DNA from: Hetaerina americana
Lineage: Eukaryota; Arthropoda; Insecta; Odonata; Calopterygidae
NCBI GenBank assembly: GCA_022747635.1
Contig: JAKTNV010000003.1
Location: 101,230,454 to 101,294,453 of the forward strand
DNA: 64,000 nt
Reading direction: 5' to 3'
Shown: one piece after another, positions 49,559-63,430 of the stretch
Position numbering within the stretch: the first letter of the stretch is position 1
How the letters are laid out: every line of letters starts with the position of its first letter
Position numbers and translations under genes: made by a program
The notes under the pieces: generated by a model
What the model saw: the letters and a program-made list of their open reading frames with translations, nothing else
Told to the model about the DNA's origin: nothing
The model's database searches: none

Positions 49559-50892
49559 CTACCTTGATCAAAAAGTTCCCGGAATAACCACCGTGTGGCG
49601 CTCCCATCGTTCCGATTTGATTTCTGTTTTTTTTGTTAAATTGGTACATCTGTTGTTGATATTCCCTTTAAATCTTAGTGTCATAACTTGACATTTGCAA
49701 AAGTTACGTAGCCAAGAGTACATCTATCTCTGTGTGTGTTGGCGATTTTTTACAATTGCAGAAATGGATTTAAATTTCCAACAACGAACTTGTATTAAAT
49801 TTTGCGTAAAAAACGGATTTAGTGGCGCACGGACGTTGGAAATGTTGGAAAAGTGTTTCGGCAACGATTCTCTAAAAAAAACGGTCGTTTACCAGTGGCA
49901 CGAGCGGTTCAGAAGTGGTCGTGAGTCAATCGAAGATGATGAACGCAGTGGCAGACCATCGACATCGAAAGTCGGTGAAAAAATTGATAAAGTAAAAGAA
50001 ATGTTGGTCAATAACCGCAAATTAACCATCAGAGAAATAGCGGAGGACTTGAACATTGCCTATGGATCCGCCCAAGACATTGTGGTTAATGATTTGGGTT
50101 TCCGTCGTGTAGCAGCAAAGTTAAAGTGCCAAAAGACCTCAATTTCATGCAAAAAAGAGACCGTGTTGACGTCGCAAAAGACATGATTTGCGAGGCTGAA
50201 TCCGATCCCACATTCATCAAAAGGATCATTACTGGAGACGAGACGTGGGTTTATGAGTACGACACGCAATCCAGACATCAGGCAAGTGAATGGCGTTCAC
50301 CAAATGAGCCGAGACCAAAAAAACCACGTCGTTTTCAGTCAAAAAAGAAGGCAATGCTGACGGTTTTCATGGATTACAACGGTGTAGTGCATCATGAATT
50401 TTTGCCAGAAGGCCAGACAGTAAACAAAGAGTATTATTTGGGCCTTATGAGACGTTTGCGTGAAGCAATTCGCCGAAAGAGACCAGAAATGTGGGCAGAA
50501 AACTCGTGGATTTTGCACCATGATAACGCACCGTCGCACAGTGCTATCATTATTCGTAATTTTTTGACGAAAAATGCAACAAATACCATCCAACAGCCAC
50601 CGAATTCACCTGATTTGGCTCCCTGTGACTTCTTTCTGTTCAATCGAGTTAAAAAACCATTACGGGGAACGCGTTTTAGCAGCCGAGAGGAAGTAATGGA
50701 AAAATCGCAGGAAGCACTGATGGACATACCGAAAACCGAATATAAAAAATGTTTCGAGGATTGGATCAAGCGCTGGCATAAGTGTGTTGCAGTCGATGGG
50801 GATTACTTTGAAGGGGACAATATAGATTTAGATGAATAAACTTGTATTTTTAATTTTCTGAATAAATTCCGGGAAATTTTTGATTAAGGTAG
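49559..50892 (+). mobile_element. Nearly full-length mariner element (1334 bp)
   Basis: The left end starts CTACCTTGATCAAAAAGTTC. The right end, reverse complemented, starts CTACCTTAATCAAAAATTTC, and both continue CCGGAAT, so the inverted ends differ at two positions over 27 bases. TA flanks the element at 49557-49558 and 50893-50894. The length is typical of a complete mariner. Its transposase covers DNA-binding and catalytic domains but carries one frameshift. Terminal divergence and the frameshift mark it as an inactivated but fairly young copy. Confidence 0.9.
49764..50839 (+). pseudogene. Mariner transposase, D,D34D, broken by one frameshift
   Basis: The first part starts at the ATG at 49764 (MDLNFQQRTCIKFCVKN) and holds two helix-turn-helix units joined by RSGRPSTSK, with RKLTIREIAEDLNIAYGSAQ in the second. 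Near 50123-50125 two extra bases (a TTAAAG where TTAG is expected) shift the frame. The first frame ends at 50186 and the rest continues in the other frame to TAA at 50837-50839. The catalytic domain is intact: ITGDETWVYEYD (first Asp), LHHDNAPSH (second Asp), SPDLAPCDFFLF (third Asp, with exactly 34 residues between the last two). The total of about 350 residues fits mariner transposases. As it stands it would give a truncated DNA-binding protein only. Confidence 0.9.
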
Positions 50893-50899
50893 TAAATTG

Positions 50900-53800
50900 G
50901 CGGTTTTGTGGTGGGTCAGGCGAGTCTCCATCGGATCTTTCCCCCCCCCCCTTCCTGTAGCTACCGACTGGGAGGGGAAATAAGGTATCCCTCCACCGTT
51001 GTGAATGTCGCCTCCTAGAGACGTGTAACATTTCCCCTAATTAACGATAGGAATTCCATTGATTGACTGTCGATGTCGGCCATTAAATAAGTGAAGAACT
51101 TTGCGAATGTCTCGAGAATTCATAAAAGAGTCCCGACATATGCAGTAGCCATTTGACCGGAAATCACGTCCGCCGAGGGAAACGAAATCGTACCAAGATT
51201 GCTTCAAAATGAGTGAACACTAATGATGCAGAAGAATCTATCCGATCTGTAAAGTTGGTAAACATAGATTATGAATTTTCCTTATTAAATCAGGAATAAC
51301 GACTCATGGGTTCGTTTGCCTTCCCTGGAGTACGTTTTGGACTAATTATAACGTAATACTAATTCATTCGCGTCACTACGGCAAAAATAACTCGGCACTC
51401 ACCGTCGCGTTAATGTGTCGTCGTCGGGAGGACGCGAGGAATGTTGCGTCACTAATGACGAGAAGTGATTTTTTTTATATTATTCATGCCGTGGAACCTA
51501 AGGCGTCTCTCAGGAAGCATAATAGCGTTGTCAGGGTTGCCAGAAACAAAAAGCTTCCATGTGCCCCGACTTGAGCGCCCTCTTCGTGCTTAAAAATCGC
51601 ATATTTATCTCATGACTCAATTGGCACGATATTTAAAAATAAGTATGGTTAATATTTCAGTATCTACCCCTGATTGTCAAATTAATCACGTTCGATGGAT
51701 AAAAAATATTTAAGTGCGTTTCTATAATCCCTGGAACGTCGCAAGTGAACGAATAAGAAAGCACTAATATAAAAACGAAATCTTTACTCCGGTAATACCG
51801 TCGCCAGCATAGTCATGATGTCCGCAAACTCCCTTCTTCCGAATGATCAATTCCTTCATGTTTGGTGGTATCGGTTTATCAGCTCGAAGAAAAAAAGTTT
51901 AAAATATCCTAATATCCAAATAATCGACTATTCTGGCAAACGTGTGGTCGGTGAACGGTTCGCGGTTCTGGTTTCCCTCGCACCGAAACCAACGCCCAAA
52001 ATTTTCGTACGATAATTCTCACCAGTCCAAGTACTCAATATTTAACAGTTGGACGAAGTTTCCAATAATATTTCGAATGAAATTTAGTGAATGGACATGC
52101 TTGATTAACAACATTGCTAAGCCAAAAGTTTTCTCATGTAAATTTTATTTTTATATCTTCGCACTGAAATTGAATATCTAAAGATATGGATAGTAGATAT
52201 TATTAACTGGAGAGTATATCTGTTCTACATTCAGTGGTTAAAAAGAATGCCGCCCTCCAAATTCTGTAAGTACTAAATCTTAAAAAATAATATTCAAAAC
52301 TAAAAATTTAGAGATGCCAGTACAGCATTATCGAAAAATGTAGAAGTATTTAATGTGTCAGAAATTATTTTTATTTGTAATCATCACAGTCTCTCTGTTG
52401 CAATAAAACAAAATGGAATACACAAAAATTAATGGAAATATATGTTTAAAATTATTTACGGTTCCATTAAAACCATAGAACTGATTTGATTCCTCAGTAG
52501 GTATCATTAGTTTCCCATCACTTTATAATAGTAATTCATAGCAAAAAGTGAATATTGAAACGACATACCTTCTTCTTTTTAACTGAAAACCGGTATTGGT
52601 TTTGATTCAGATACTCAAGTTAATGTAAGTGGTCTTTAGTTTTATTTTGGAATTGAAGATCATGAATACTCCTCCATCCGTACTGTTTATTTTTTCTCCT
52701 CTTCTCCCCCGACTTCTTTGTCTGATGAGCCGGAAAACTTCCCCTTGGAACGGTGTGGTAGGTCAGGAAGATTTTCGGGTTTACTTAGAGGTGGTTTTGC
52801 CCGGAAGTGCAACAGTCACCCAAGGAGCGCGCACCTGCATAAATGTTACAAATGAGTCGGGAAGACAATGTAGAATTTGCCATGGTTGCAAGGCTGGCCT
52901 TGACCGTCAGTGGAAAATCATTGCCATGAGGATAAAGCCTGGCATATGTCCATCAGAATGTCTCCTTCACATTTCAATGTACTACCTGTCTATAATATGA
53001 ATATTTACGAGTACGCCGACCAGCTTTATTGTACCAGACCAGCATATCATTATCATCATTTTACTGTTTTTATGAACACGTCAAGCGCGTGTAAGTGTTC
53101 ATTTGAAATTTATGATCTCGAAACTTTGGTGTTCGCCAGCACTAAAATATTAGCTTTTAAAGGGAAACTAAATACTCATTCAGTTGATGAATAAATCATT
53201 ACAAATAATTGTGTAACACTTGGCTGCTTTTACCAAGGGTAATAGTTGTTGAAGCAAACGATTGGCACATTATGTGGATTTCATTATTATCACTGGGCTT
53301 TGAATTCATTTTATATATTTTTAAATTTACCGTTTTATTTATTATATGATTTAATTTATTGATTTCTATGACAGCCTGCCGTATTGTGATACTTTGGCGT
53401 CGTCGGTGCTTTTCTTCAAGTTCTGCATTTTAATGGCTATTCAGACGCTTACTAATTTCCTTAGTCACTTCCTCAGTCAGTCATCTCATATCATGCTTTT
53501 GGTTCATTTAATGTGCCATTCTATAACGTCGGAGTAATTATTATATTTAGCATATTAAATTCTCCGGCCTTAATTATTCCACTGAGCTAAAGCGGTGCTT
53601 CTCCGATGCGCGTAAAAGATGAGAGGATAGCTGAATTAGCTTTTGCTCAAACTGACGTGTGATTTGAGCATCCATATTTTTTCCTAGCCCTAATTTTGTC
53701 CTTTAAATGTAATGAGAAGCGAAATAATACCCGCGTAATGTTTTCTCTTACGAAATTTATCACTTATTTTAAAGCCATAGTATTATTTGAGACCGCATGG

Positions 53801-54060
53801 TGTCCTTGCCTATTGTGGTTCCTGGGGCAAAACACGCGTAAAAATCCTTCGGCGAGTAATGTCGGCCCTGACTGGCAATTGGATTTACTGCTCTTGGTTG
53901 TATATTTCATGCCACCCATGTCCTATTTACAAAGGCAGGTTACATGCTTCTTCCGCGAAGACCCCAAAATAGACTTCTCTAGCCGCACTCGTTTGATTTC
54001 AACTATTTCCGTGGCTGCCAGCTAATGTACATTACTGTGCACAAAAGCAGTTTGCATTGA
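50900..54060. other. AT-rich intergenic sequence
   Basis: Small frames (for example 52629-53000 and 53696-54025, plus strand) show no recognisable domain. CTGATGAGCCGGAAAAC at 52720-52736 superficially resembles a hammerhead core but has no stem II. No gene is called. Confidence 0.4.
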
Positions 54061-54069
54061 GTCTCGACC

Positions 54070-54500
54070 ATGGTTGGAATATACCCTTGCAACACTCCCT
54101 TTAGCCCGAGTCCAAGAGGGGCGTGCGACTCATCACATCGAAGCATTCCCCAGCCTTGCGAGGAACCGCATGGGGGAAGAGGGGGAGTAAGTGTTCCAAA
54201 CCCCCCCCTTTCTTTAGGGTCCGTGGGGTGTCCTCCCCCCCCTACTTCTCTCCCCGCCGATTCTCGTAGTCCCTCCTCTTCTTATTCGCCCTCCCGACGC
54301 CCACCACCGTACCACAAGCGCGCGCGACTGAGTCTGCCCGCAGATTCGCCGGCTGTGCTGAAGGTGGCGCGTGCCTTCTCTCGCTCCCTCCTCCACAGCT
54401 CGCGCGCCCTCCCTCTCTACTCGGCAGTTGTTGGCGGGCAGTCTCCGCGAGAGCACGGCCTCCCTCCTTGAGCGTCGTGGACGGCCGGTTACGAGTTTCG
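54070..54500. other. GC-rich sequence upstream of a candidate promoter
   Basis: This is a CpG-rich stretch with C-rich runs (about 54200-54245) and frames open on both strands (54070-54471 plus, 54214-54780 minus). Together with the core-promoter-like elements just downstream it looks like a promoter-proximal CpG-rich region. The long minus-strand frame is Arg/Ser/Pro-rich and not convincing as a protein. Confidence 0.35.
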
Positions 54501-54503
54501 CGT

Positions 54504-54538
54504 TCAGTTCGAGGGAAACGGTACATCGAGTTTGTCGG
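54504..54538 (+). promoter_or_regulatory. Candidate Inr + DPE core promoter
   Basis: TTCAGTTC at 54503-54510 matches the arthropod initiator TCAGTY, placing +1 at the A at 54506. At the position required for a downstream promoter element (+28 to +32, 54533-54537) the sequence is TGTCG, which fits the DPE consensus RGWYV at four of five positions. No TATA box stands at -30. TATA-less Inr/DPE promoters in GC-rich sequence are common in insects. The match is short, so chance agreement is possible. Confidence 0.4.
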
Positions 54539-54991
54539 ACGGAAGTGGAGGGAGGTTGAAGAAGGGGTCGCCGCCGTGTTGGGGGCCACGAATACCGTGT
54601 CGCGCGGCCTGCGGGGGAAATTCTCCCCGAGCCTGCAGATAGATTCTTCTGGAGGAGGAGGGACGCGCGGGGTCGTCTCGTTCTCCCGCGGTCGACAAAA
54701 AGAGGTGAAGATCCCGCGTTTCTCCCACGTCCCACCCGTTCTCGCCTTACGCTCGGTTTCGACTCCGCCGGAGGAACCACGGTGGGAAGATCGAGTGTGA
54801 GAGATACATTAATATTCAGACAATCCGGAGAGTGCTAACTTGAGGCGTTCGTTACCTCATAGTGTCAACCCTCCATCCATCCTTGTTAACAGTTATTACC
54901 CGCTACGGATCCCTTGTAGAGAGAGGGAGAGAGAGAGAATGATGCGGGGTTCTAGTTTCCCAAAGCCGGTAATCGCGCGACCCGCTTACAC
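54506..54991 (+). other. Candidate 5' untranslated first exon
   Basis: If transcription starts at 54506, a strong splice donor (TTACAC|GTGAGTG) ends a GC-rich first exon at 54991. A weaker donor (AAAGAG|GTGAAG) lies at about 54704. The next recognisable coding exon on the same strand begins at 60253, so this could be the leader exon of the LMO7-like gene with a first intron of about 5 kb. This link is inference; no transcript evidence is visible. Confidence 0.3.
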
Positions 54992-54999
54992 GTGAGTGT

Positions 55000-57860
55000 T
55001 TGTGTGTGTGTGTGTGTCTGCGCGCGCGCGTTCCTGCGAAAGCGTGTGGATATATATCTTTTATGTTTTTCGTTACGATCGATTGTGTTGTATGCGTGTG
55101 AGTGGGTGTGTGCATTTTGTGTTTCCGTCCGTCCGCGTGAGGAATCGCCAGCGGAGTCTCGATCGTTTTGTTTTTGTTATCGATTGGCTGGATTCCGGTT
55201 GTGAGGCAGAAATGGGATGACTGCCGTGCGCGCTCGCTTTCTCTCCGTCTCTCTCCCCGTTTGGCTCATTCCCTCTCTCACTCTTTCTCTTCCGCGTTCC
55301 TCAAGGATTGTGATTGCCAGACGGAGGCTATGCACGCAGATTTGCATTCATAACCCTCAAGGGTTTCCCCCGGTGGCTGGAGTGAATGCACTCAGGTGCA
55401 TAAAATGACGAGTGGTGCAGGAAACATTCCCCGCTTGCAATTTATCCCAAAATCCAGTGCGAGTGGTGTGTATTCAGTCTCGTTTCATGCTAATGTTGTA
55501 CGTATACCCTTATGCTCTCGTTTGTAGGACGTCGATGTGCGTTGCGCTTGAAGTCGTCGTAACATCCGCGTGCTAGTGAGAAACAATTGAATTTGCGATG
55601 GCAATGATTGAAAATTCCCCTAATTTTCTTATCCAATGTATTTACTTTCATTTTATTTCGTTAATTGATCAGATTTTTCGTCCGTGATAGATTTTCCTGC
55701 AGCAGAGCTGCCATAGTTGGTTTAATTGTGTTGATATACTGGTATTGTTATATTTCGTACCTTTTTAGAATTTTTTCTTGCTATTAATATTTGGAATTGA
55801 ATATAATTAAGGCATTGTCCCCACGATTTGATTGCAAATTTGTTGTTAACGTCGTTTCTATAAGTATTTTAGTTTTCTGTGATGGGGTTACGGCTTAATC
55901 TCCCTCTTTAATTTCAATTATAAGCTGGTTTCTTAGGCTGAGGATTACCACCTTTTCCGATGCCACTTCCGAATCCTTACTGAAATCAGTACTGTTTCCC
56001 TTTCCGAAGAATGGTTTGTGTAGAATGCTATTTTTTCAACAGTAAAATTCAAATTTGCGCCAAAATGACCAAATAATAGTACTTTTCCCCTTGATAAAAA
56101 TGTCACAAAGTTGTATCAGTTGTAGGATCAATCCAAATACACCGTTTTGCATGTCACCCTCCCTTTAACTTCGGCGGCCCTAGTCAACTCCTCATTGGCT
56201 CATCTCGTTAACCGACCCTGGCTGAGTTGCAATGAAACATTCCAACGCATGTTTCAAATGTGGTTTTCGGCGTATTGTTATAATATTGTTTCGTCTAATA
56301 CGTTGTGTCTGCGCTTATTTTAAGATATAAATTATACCTTGCTTGATTTTCCATTGTTAGATACTCGCCTATTCTTGTACCTGGAATCCCAATAGTTCTT
56401 TTTTGTCATTCCCACTCTGTGCTTGGGCTGCTTTGAACCAGGACCTTACCCTTACGTTATTTCTGGCCCTAGTACACTTGAAGAGGTGCTGACGAGCCCA
56501 TTACCTCTTTGATCTTCTAGTAACTCCCTAGTAATGTTCCTGTGGTGTGTTTTAATGTTTTCGTTGCATAGACGGAATGAGAGGCTCGCTACTTCCAGCA
56601 ATAGCGTAAAATAACAAATTTTTCTATCCGCCCAAGGATATTTTCGATTACCCTGCTGTGTATTGTCCGCGACTTGAGTTTTGAAATGCTTAATGTGGGA
56701 ACAAAACTCGTAAAGTAGAAGTCCAATAATGTAGATGGTATGCTGCCAGAAGCTGCGTTGAAATTTTGGTTCGGATTTAAAATATGATAATATTTCCAGT
56801 TTCAGAGATGAATAAAGTCCTAATTCCTATTGGGAGATATTCACGCCTTCGAGGAAGTGGAATAGGCCAGCGAAAACGGCCCCGAAAGGCTGATATTTGG
56901 CGAGAGATTTTCTCGAAGAGGCAGGGGGATTTCGTCCTGGTTCCACACTTATGTTATTATGTTGAGAGTAAGTTAGCAGACAACACGGCGGAGGCTCATG
57001 CGCATTCATTATTAACAAGTAGCGAAGTACTTATAATCTTTTTATCCCTCCCATTGAAATTTATGGGAAAGATTAAGTACAAGGACAAATCCTTGTACGT
57101 CATTTATAAGCGGTTGATCCATCTTTTGCCCCCACTGGCCATAGTCCACTAAGGTGAATCATACTGACGGGGTGACTTTGCATAGCATAAGATATGTTGT
57201 CTTGATTTTCTGTGGTACGTAACATATCGGGTGGCTGAAACGTGCATTTCCTGCTCCTTCCCGTGAAGCTGGTCTTAGAGTGTCGAATTACTTCTGTAGT
57301 ATATATCTTTGTTTCAAAGTGGGAAATGAGTCATTCTTATTTAATTCTTTGCAATTGAAAACATTTCTTGGTACGTTTACGAGGCCCTTTATTGGGAGTT
57401 GCTAGATATTTCTTTTCCGCTCTAGTCCCACGCCAAATTCCGTATGGATACGTCATAAGTTTTCCCGAAGATGAAATGAGTAAGTGGGTTCGGAGGAAGA
57501 GCGCCTTTAGGTTGAGGACTGGCCGAGTCGTTTGCCCCTCGAGACTAAACGGCTGAAGGTGAAGGAGGGTCAGTGCGCAGAGACGCGTCACCAGCGGGGG
57601 TCCGGAGCCAGCGGGCTAAACTCGGCGTCAACAATGCACTCTAACCGTTGGTCGACTTCTCTCTCTTCAACTGTTGGTCCTGCCAACGAACGTTATATCT
57701 TTTCGTTGGAATGTCCTCAGTAGAGAGGAATAAGCCTTCCTTTTAACCTTGGGGTTCCCTCGTGACCCTTTTCGCCGGTGGACACGAATACCCACAGAGT
57801 CCGCGGCCGCCTCTCTGCGGGCGACCGCGTTTACTGAGCAAGCGGTCGATCCGGGTGTAT
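55000..57860. other. Probable intron or intergenic sequence; (TG)n/(CG)n run at its start
   Basis: A (GT)n tract followed by (GC)n occupies about 54999-55030. The rest is mixed, then AT-rich, with no recognisable exon or RNA gene. If the promoter at 54.5 kb belongs to the gene at 60 kb, this is first-intron sequence. Confidence 0.35.
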
Positions 57861-57862
57861 AC

Positions 57863-57920
57863 ATCTACATCTACATAATACCCCGCAAGCCGCCGCAAGG
57901 GCGTGTGGCGGGGGGTGTTA
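57863..57920 (-). repeat. Best-preserved 3'-end copy of the non-LTR repeat
   Basis: The plus strand reads CATCTACATCTACATAATAC, then CCCGCAAGCCGCCGCAAGGG, then CGTGTGGCGGGG. The doubled CATCTA at the outer end looks like a short 3' tail repeat of the element. The sequence matches 29655-29712 closely and the reverse complement of 1757-1812. Its orientation is minus, so upstream element sequence would lie at higher coordinates, but none is recognisable there. Confidence 0.7.
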
Positions 57921-57924
57921 GGTC

Positions 57925-58685
57925 ACCAACCTATCCCTCTCGTATACGTATACGTCTCCTCTCGACGTATACTCTCTCCGTCCTCTTCCCAATCGGATGC
58001 CCCTCTCACTTAGTTGAGTCACGCCTTCTTAAAATGTCATCGGAAGGTTAGAGAGAGAGGGAGGAGGAAATTTTCCCGCGACCTTGCAAGCCCACCTGAT
58101 CTGGCGGCTTTAACACACCGCGCTCGCGCGCGCACGGATGTCAGCGCGCGCGGCTTTGTTTATCTTGCCGTGCCGAACAATTTTAATCCAGCCGACTTTT
58201 ATCTTTAATGCCGCCGACGAATCCTTGGATCTTGAACGTGTAATGAATCTTATTCCAGAAAACGTGAATTTTTCTTAGACAGGCAAACTTACATACTCTA
58301 GCACTAGCTGCCCGTCTTTCGTGTGTTTATATATTTATACGCGTATAATCCATAGTGCGTTTAAGTTGCATATAAAATCGTGAATGTATTCATTGTTTTA
58401 CGGCCAGAGGTCTAGGAAAACGCAGAATATTATTTCATATGCACTACTGTTATAACCTGTGGGAACAATCTGCATAACTTGTGCAACATTCTTCCATGCA
58501 CAACGAAAAATGAAAAAAATAATTCAAGGCGGTGGCTGGGTGAAGCTTTTTGCGCTGAGGCAACCTTACGTTGCCGTAACTAACCGTTTCCTTGATTTTG
58601 AGAGTGGAATGATAGTCATTGGTGCTCAATAGCTAGGTTGGCATGACAGAAAAGTCTGTTTTTTAATTGAATAAGAAAACATAAA
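57925..58685. other. Intergenic or intronic sequence without recognised features
   Basis: A (CG)n-like run lies at 58119-58156, within CpG-rich sequence around 58050-58160. Nothing else is recognised. Confidence 0.35.
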
Positions 58686-58689
58686 TATC

Positions 58690-58750
58690 AAAGTGGGTGA
58701 AATAGTCATTATTTTACTCAATCAGTTTCGCAGCCACATCAGGGCGGATG
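58690..58750 (-). repeat. Degenerate hammerhead-like motif copy
   Basis: The minus strand reads CCTGATGTGGCTGCGAAAC followed by TGATTGAGTAAAATAATGAC. This resembles CCTGATGAT-hairpin-CGAAACCGG...TTGTAAAATAAAG in the element at 61.8 kb, but stem II is shrunk and the stem III/cleavage sequence CCGGTC is lost. A common origin is likely; ribozyme function is not. Confidence 0.3.
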
Positions 58751-58948
58751 CAAGACCCACTTCTTATTCCAAATGACAATGCACATGAACAAAAAAGACA
58801 AAAATATTATTTTATTCTCTGTAATCTGGTCTAAAAATAAACTGGGGAGAGTTTATACTCTTGAAATGAAAATCCACAATCGCTTCCACACAGTTTTTTT
58901 CTTGCCGTAATCTTTCTGCTTTTCACATTAAAAATATTAGTTTAGGAA

Positions 58949-59135
58949 AATGCGACAATTTCAGAGTGCAAGAATCATTCGCCTTGACCGGAATTGGAAC
59001 CCGGATCCCTCGATGTCCGGCCGAGTGCTTTAGCCAGTTAAGCTATCGAGACGTCCTCTTAAACTCTCCGGGAGGGATCCGGGTTCGAATCCCGGTCAAG
59101 GCGAATGATTTTTTGCACTCTGAAATTGTTGCATT
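58949..59135. mobile_element. Inverted-repeat (fold-back) element with tRNA-like arms, copy 2
   Basis: Arms at 58949-59010 and about 59073-59135 are inverted repeats of some 62 bases with few mismatches. The left arm begins AATGCGACAATTTCAGAGTG; the right arm, reverse complemented, begins AATGCAACAATTTCAGAGTG. Each arm carries a tRNA B-box-like sequence: GGGTTCGAATCCC on the plus strand near 59081, GGGTTCCAATTCC on the minus strand near 58992. On the minus strand TAGCTTAACTGGCTAAAGC (59028-59046) resembles an A box upstream of the B box, so the left half is a nearly complete tRNA-like head. The right half lacks the A box. The element shares its plan with 11303-11491. No open frame. Confidence 0.65.
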
Positions 59136-59139
59136 GAAG

Positions 59140-60250
59140 GGAAAATTAGCGAATGACTCCGTTAAAAGTTAATGCTGCGGCATCTCCCGCAGTTTCTTGG
59201 AATTTTGGTAAACTTGGCAATTCGGTCTAAGTGTAATGAAGTTTGGCTATATGGGTAAAATATTTTGATTTCCTGCCACTTTAATAATAATTGCCTGAAT
59301 AATCATTACTAAATTGGAGAGATTTTGTGTAGCATGAGGTCACATCTCCTCCAAGTTGCAACTAAATATTCATAGAAGTATTTTGAAATATAATAATTCC
59401 AACAATGGCAGGAGTTGAGGGTCAAGGAAAATGTTACTATAAGACCCAAAACAGTATTGATACTGATAATAACCAGAATTGAGGCCGTAGATCTGTATCC
59501 CAATAATCCCAGGATCCTTATCTTGGCCAGGCTCTTGTTTGACATACAGGGCTATTTTGATATGATTAAATGTATATTTTAAAGAAATGCTGGGATTGCT
59601 TGTCTAAATTGGTCTTTCTTGTAAATGAAACGTCTTGAGTAATAGAATTTAGATGGCTGAAAATTTTAATAAAATCACCATCGATGACAAATAAACCTTG
59701 ATCATAACAGATTTCACATTTGACTTAATTTTGTTCGCGTTGCCATAGAGGGAAGGGGATTTTTTCTTGTCCTTATAAACATAGTCACATTGACTTCCCT
59801 CACCTTTCCTCCATGAAAACTCAGGAAGTAAAGTGTGATGCTAATTTTATGGCTGATGCCAAGGTACACAGGGGCTGAACCTAAAGATCTAAATGGATGA
59901 ATAGTGTAATAAAGATTCCTGTTTTCCAAAGGCTACAGGCTACTTAAATAGCAGTGTGTTTCTAATGTGTTTTCACTTCTACTCTTTTTTTAGAAGTGTA
60001 TACTTGGTATATTTTAACAGCTTGATTTCTGCAGCTAAAAACTTCCTCCTTCCATGCTAATATTAAATTTTTACTTTCTTTACAGTATTCAAGACTGCAT
60101 AGGGACTGTTTCATTCATCTTTCAAGAAGACCCCAATCAAGTTCTCTTCACGCCATGAGAGGCTGCCTCTCAACTGGTACTGCCCTCGGATGACCTGAGT
60201 CTTCTTTAAGGGAAGCATCTTAGTGGAATTTAATTATCGTTAAATTTCAG
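59140..60250. other. Probable intron sequence upstream of the first coding exon
   Basis: AT-rich, with no open frame of interest. CTTTCTTTACAG at 60075-60086 could be a splice acceptor opening a small leader exon (60087 to about 60155, donor ACTG|GTACTG), but neither signal is strong. A second acceptor, TTAAATTTCAG, ends at 60250 immediately before the proposed start codon. Confidence 0.35.
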
Positions 60251-60252
60251 AG

Positions 60253-63430
<3,178 letters not shown>

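Noticed and set aside
52720..52736. CTGATGAGCCGGAAAAC resembling a hammerhead core
   Set aside because: There is no room for stem II between CTGATGA and GAAA, and flanking stem I pairing is not evident.
54214..54780. 188-codon minus-strand open frame across the candidate promoter
   Set aside because: Arg/Ser/Pro-rich composition expected from CpG-rich sequence; the opposite strand holds better-ordered promoter and splice signals.
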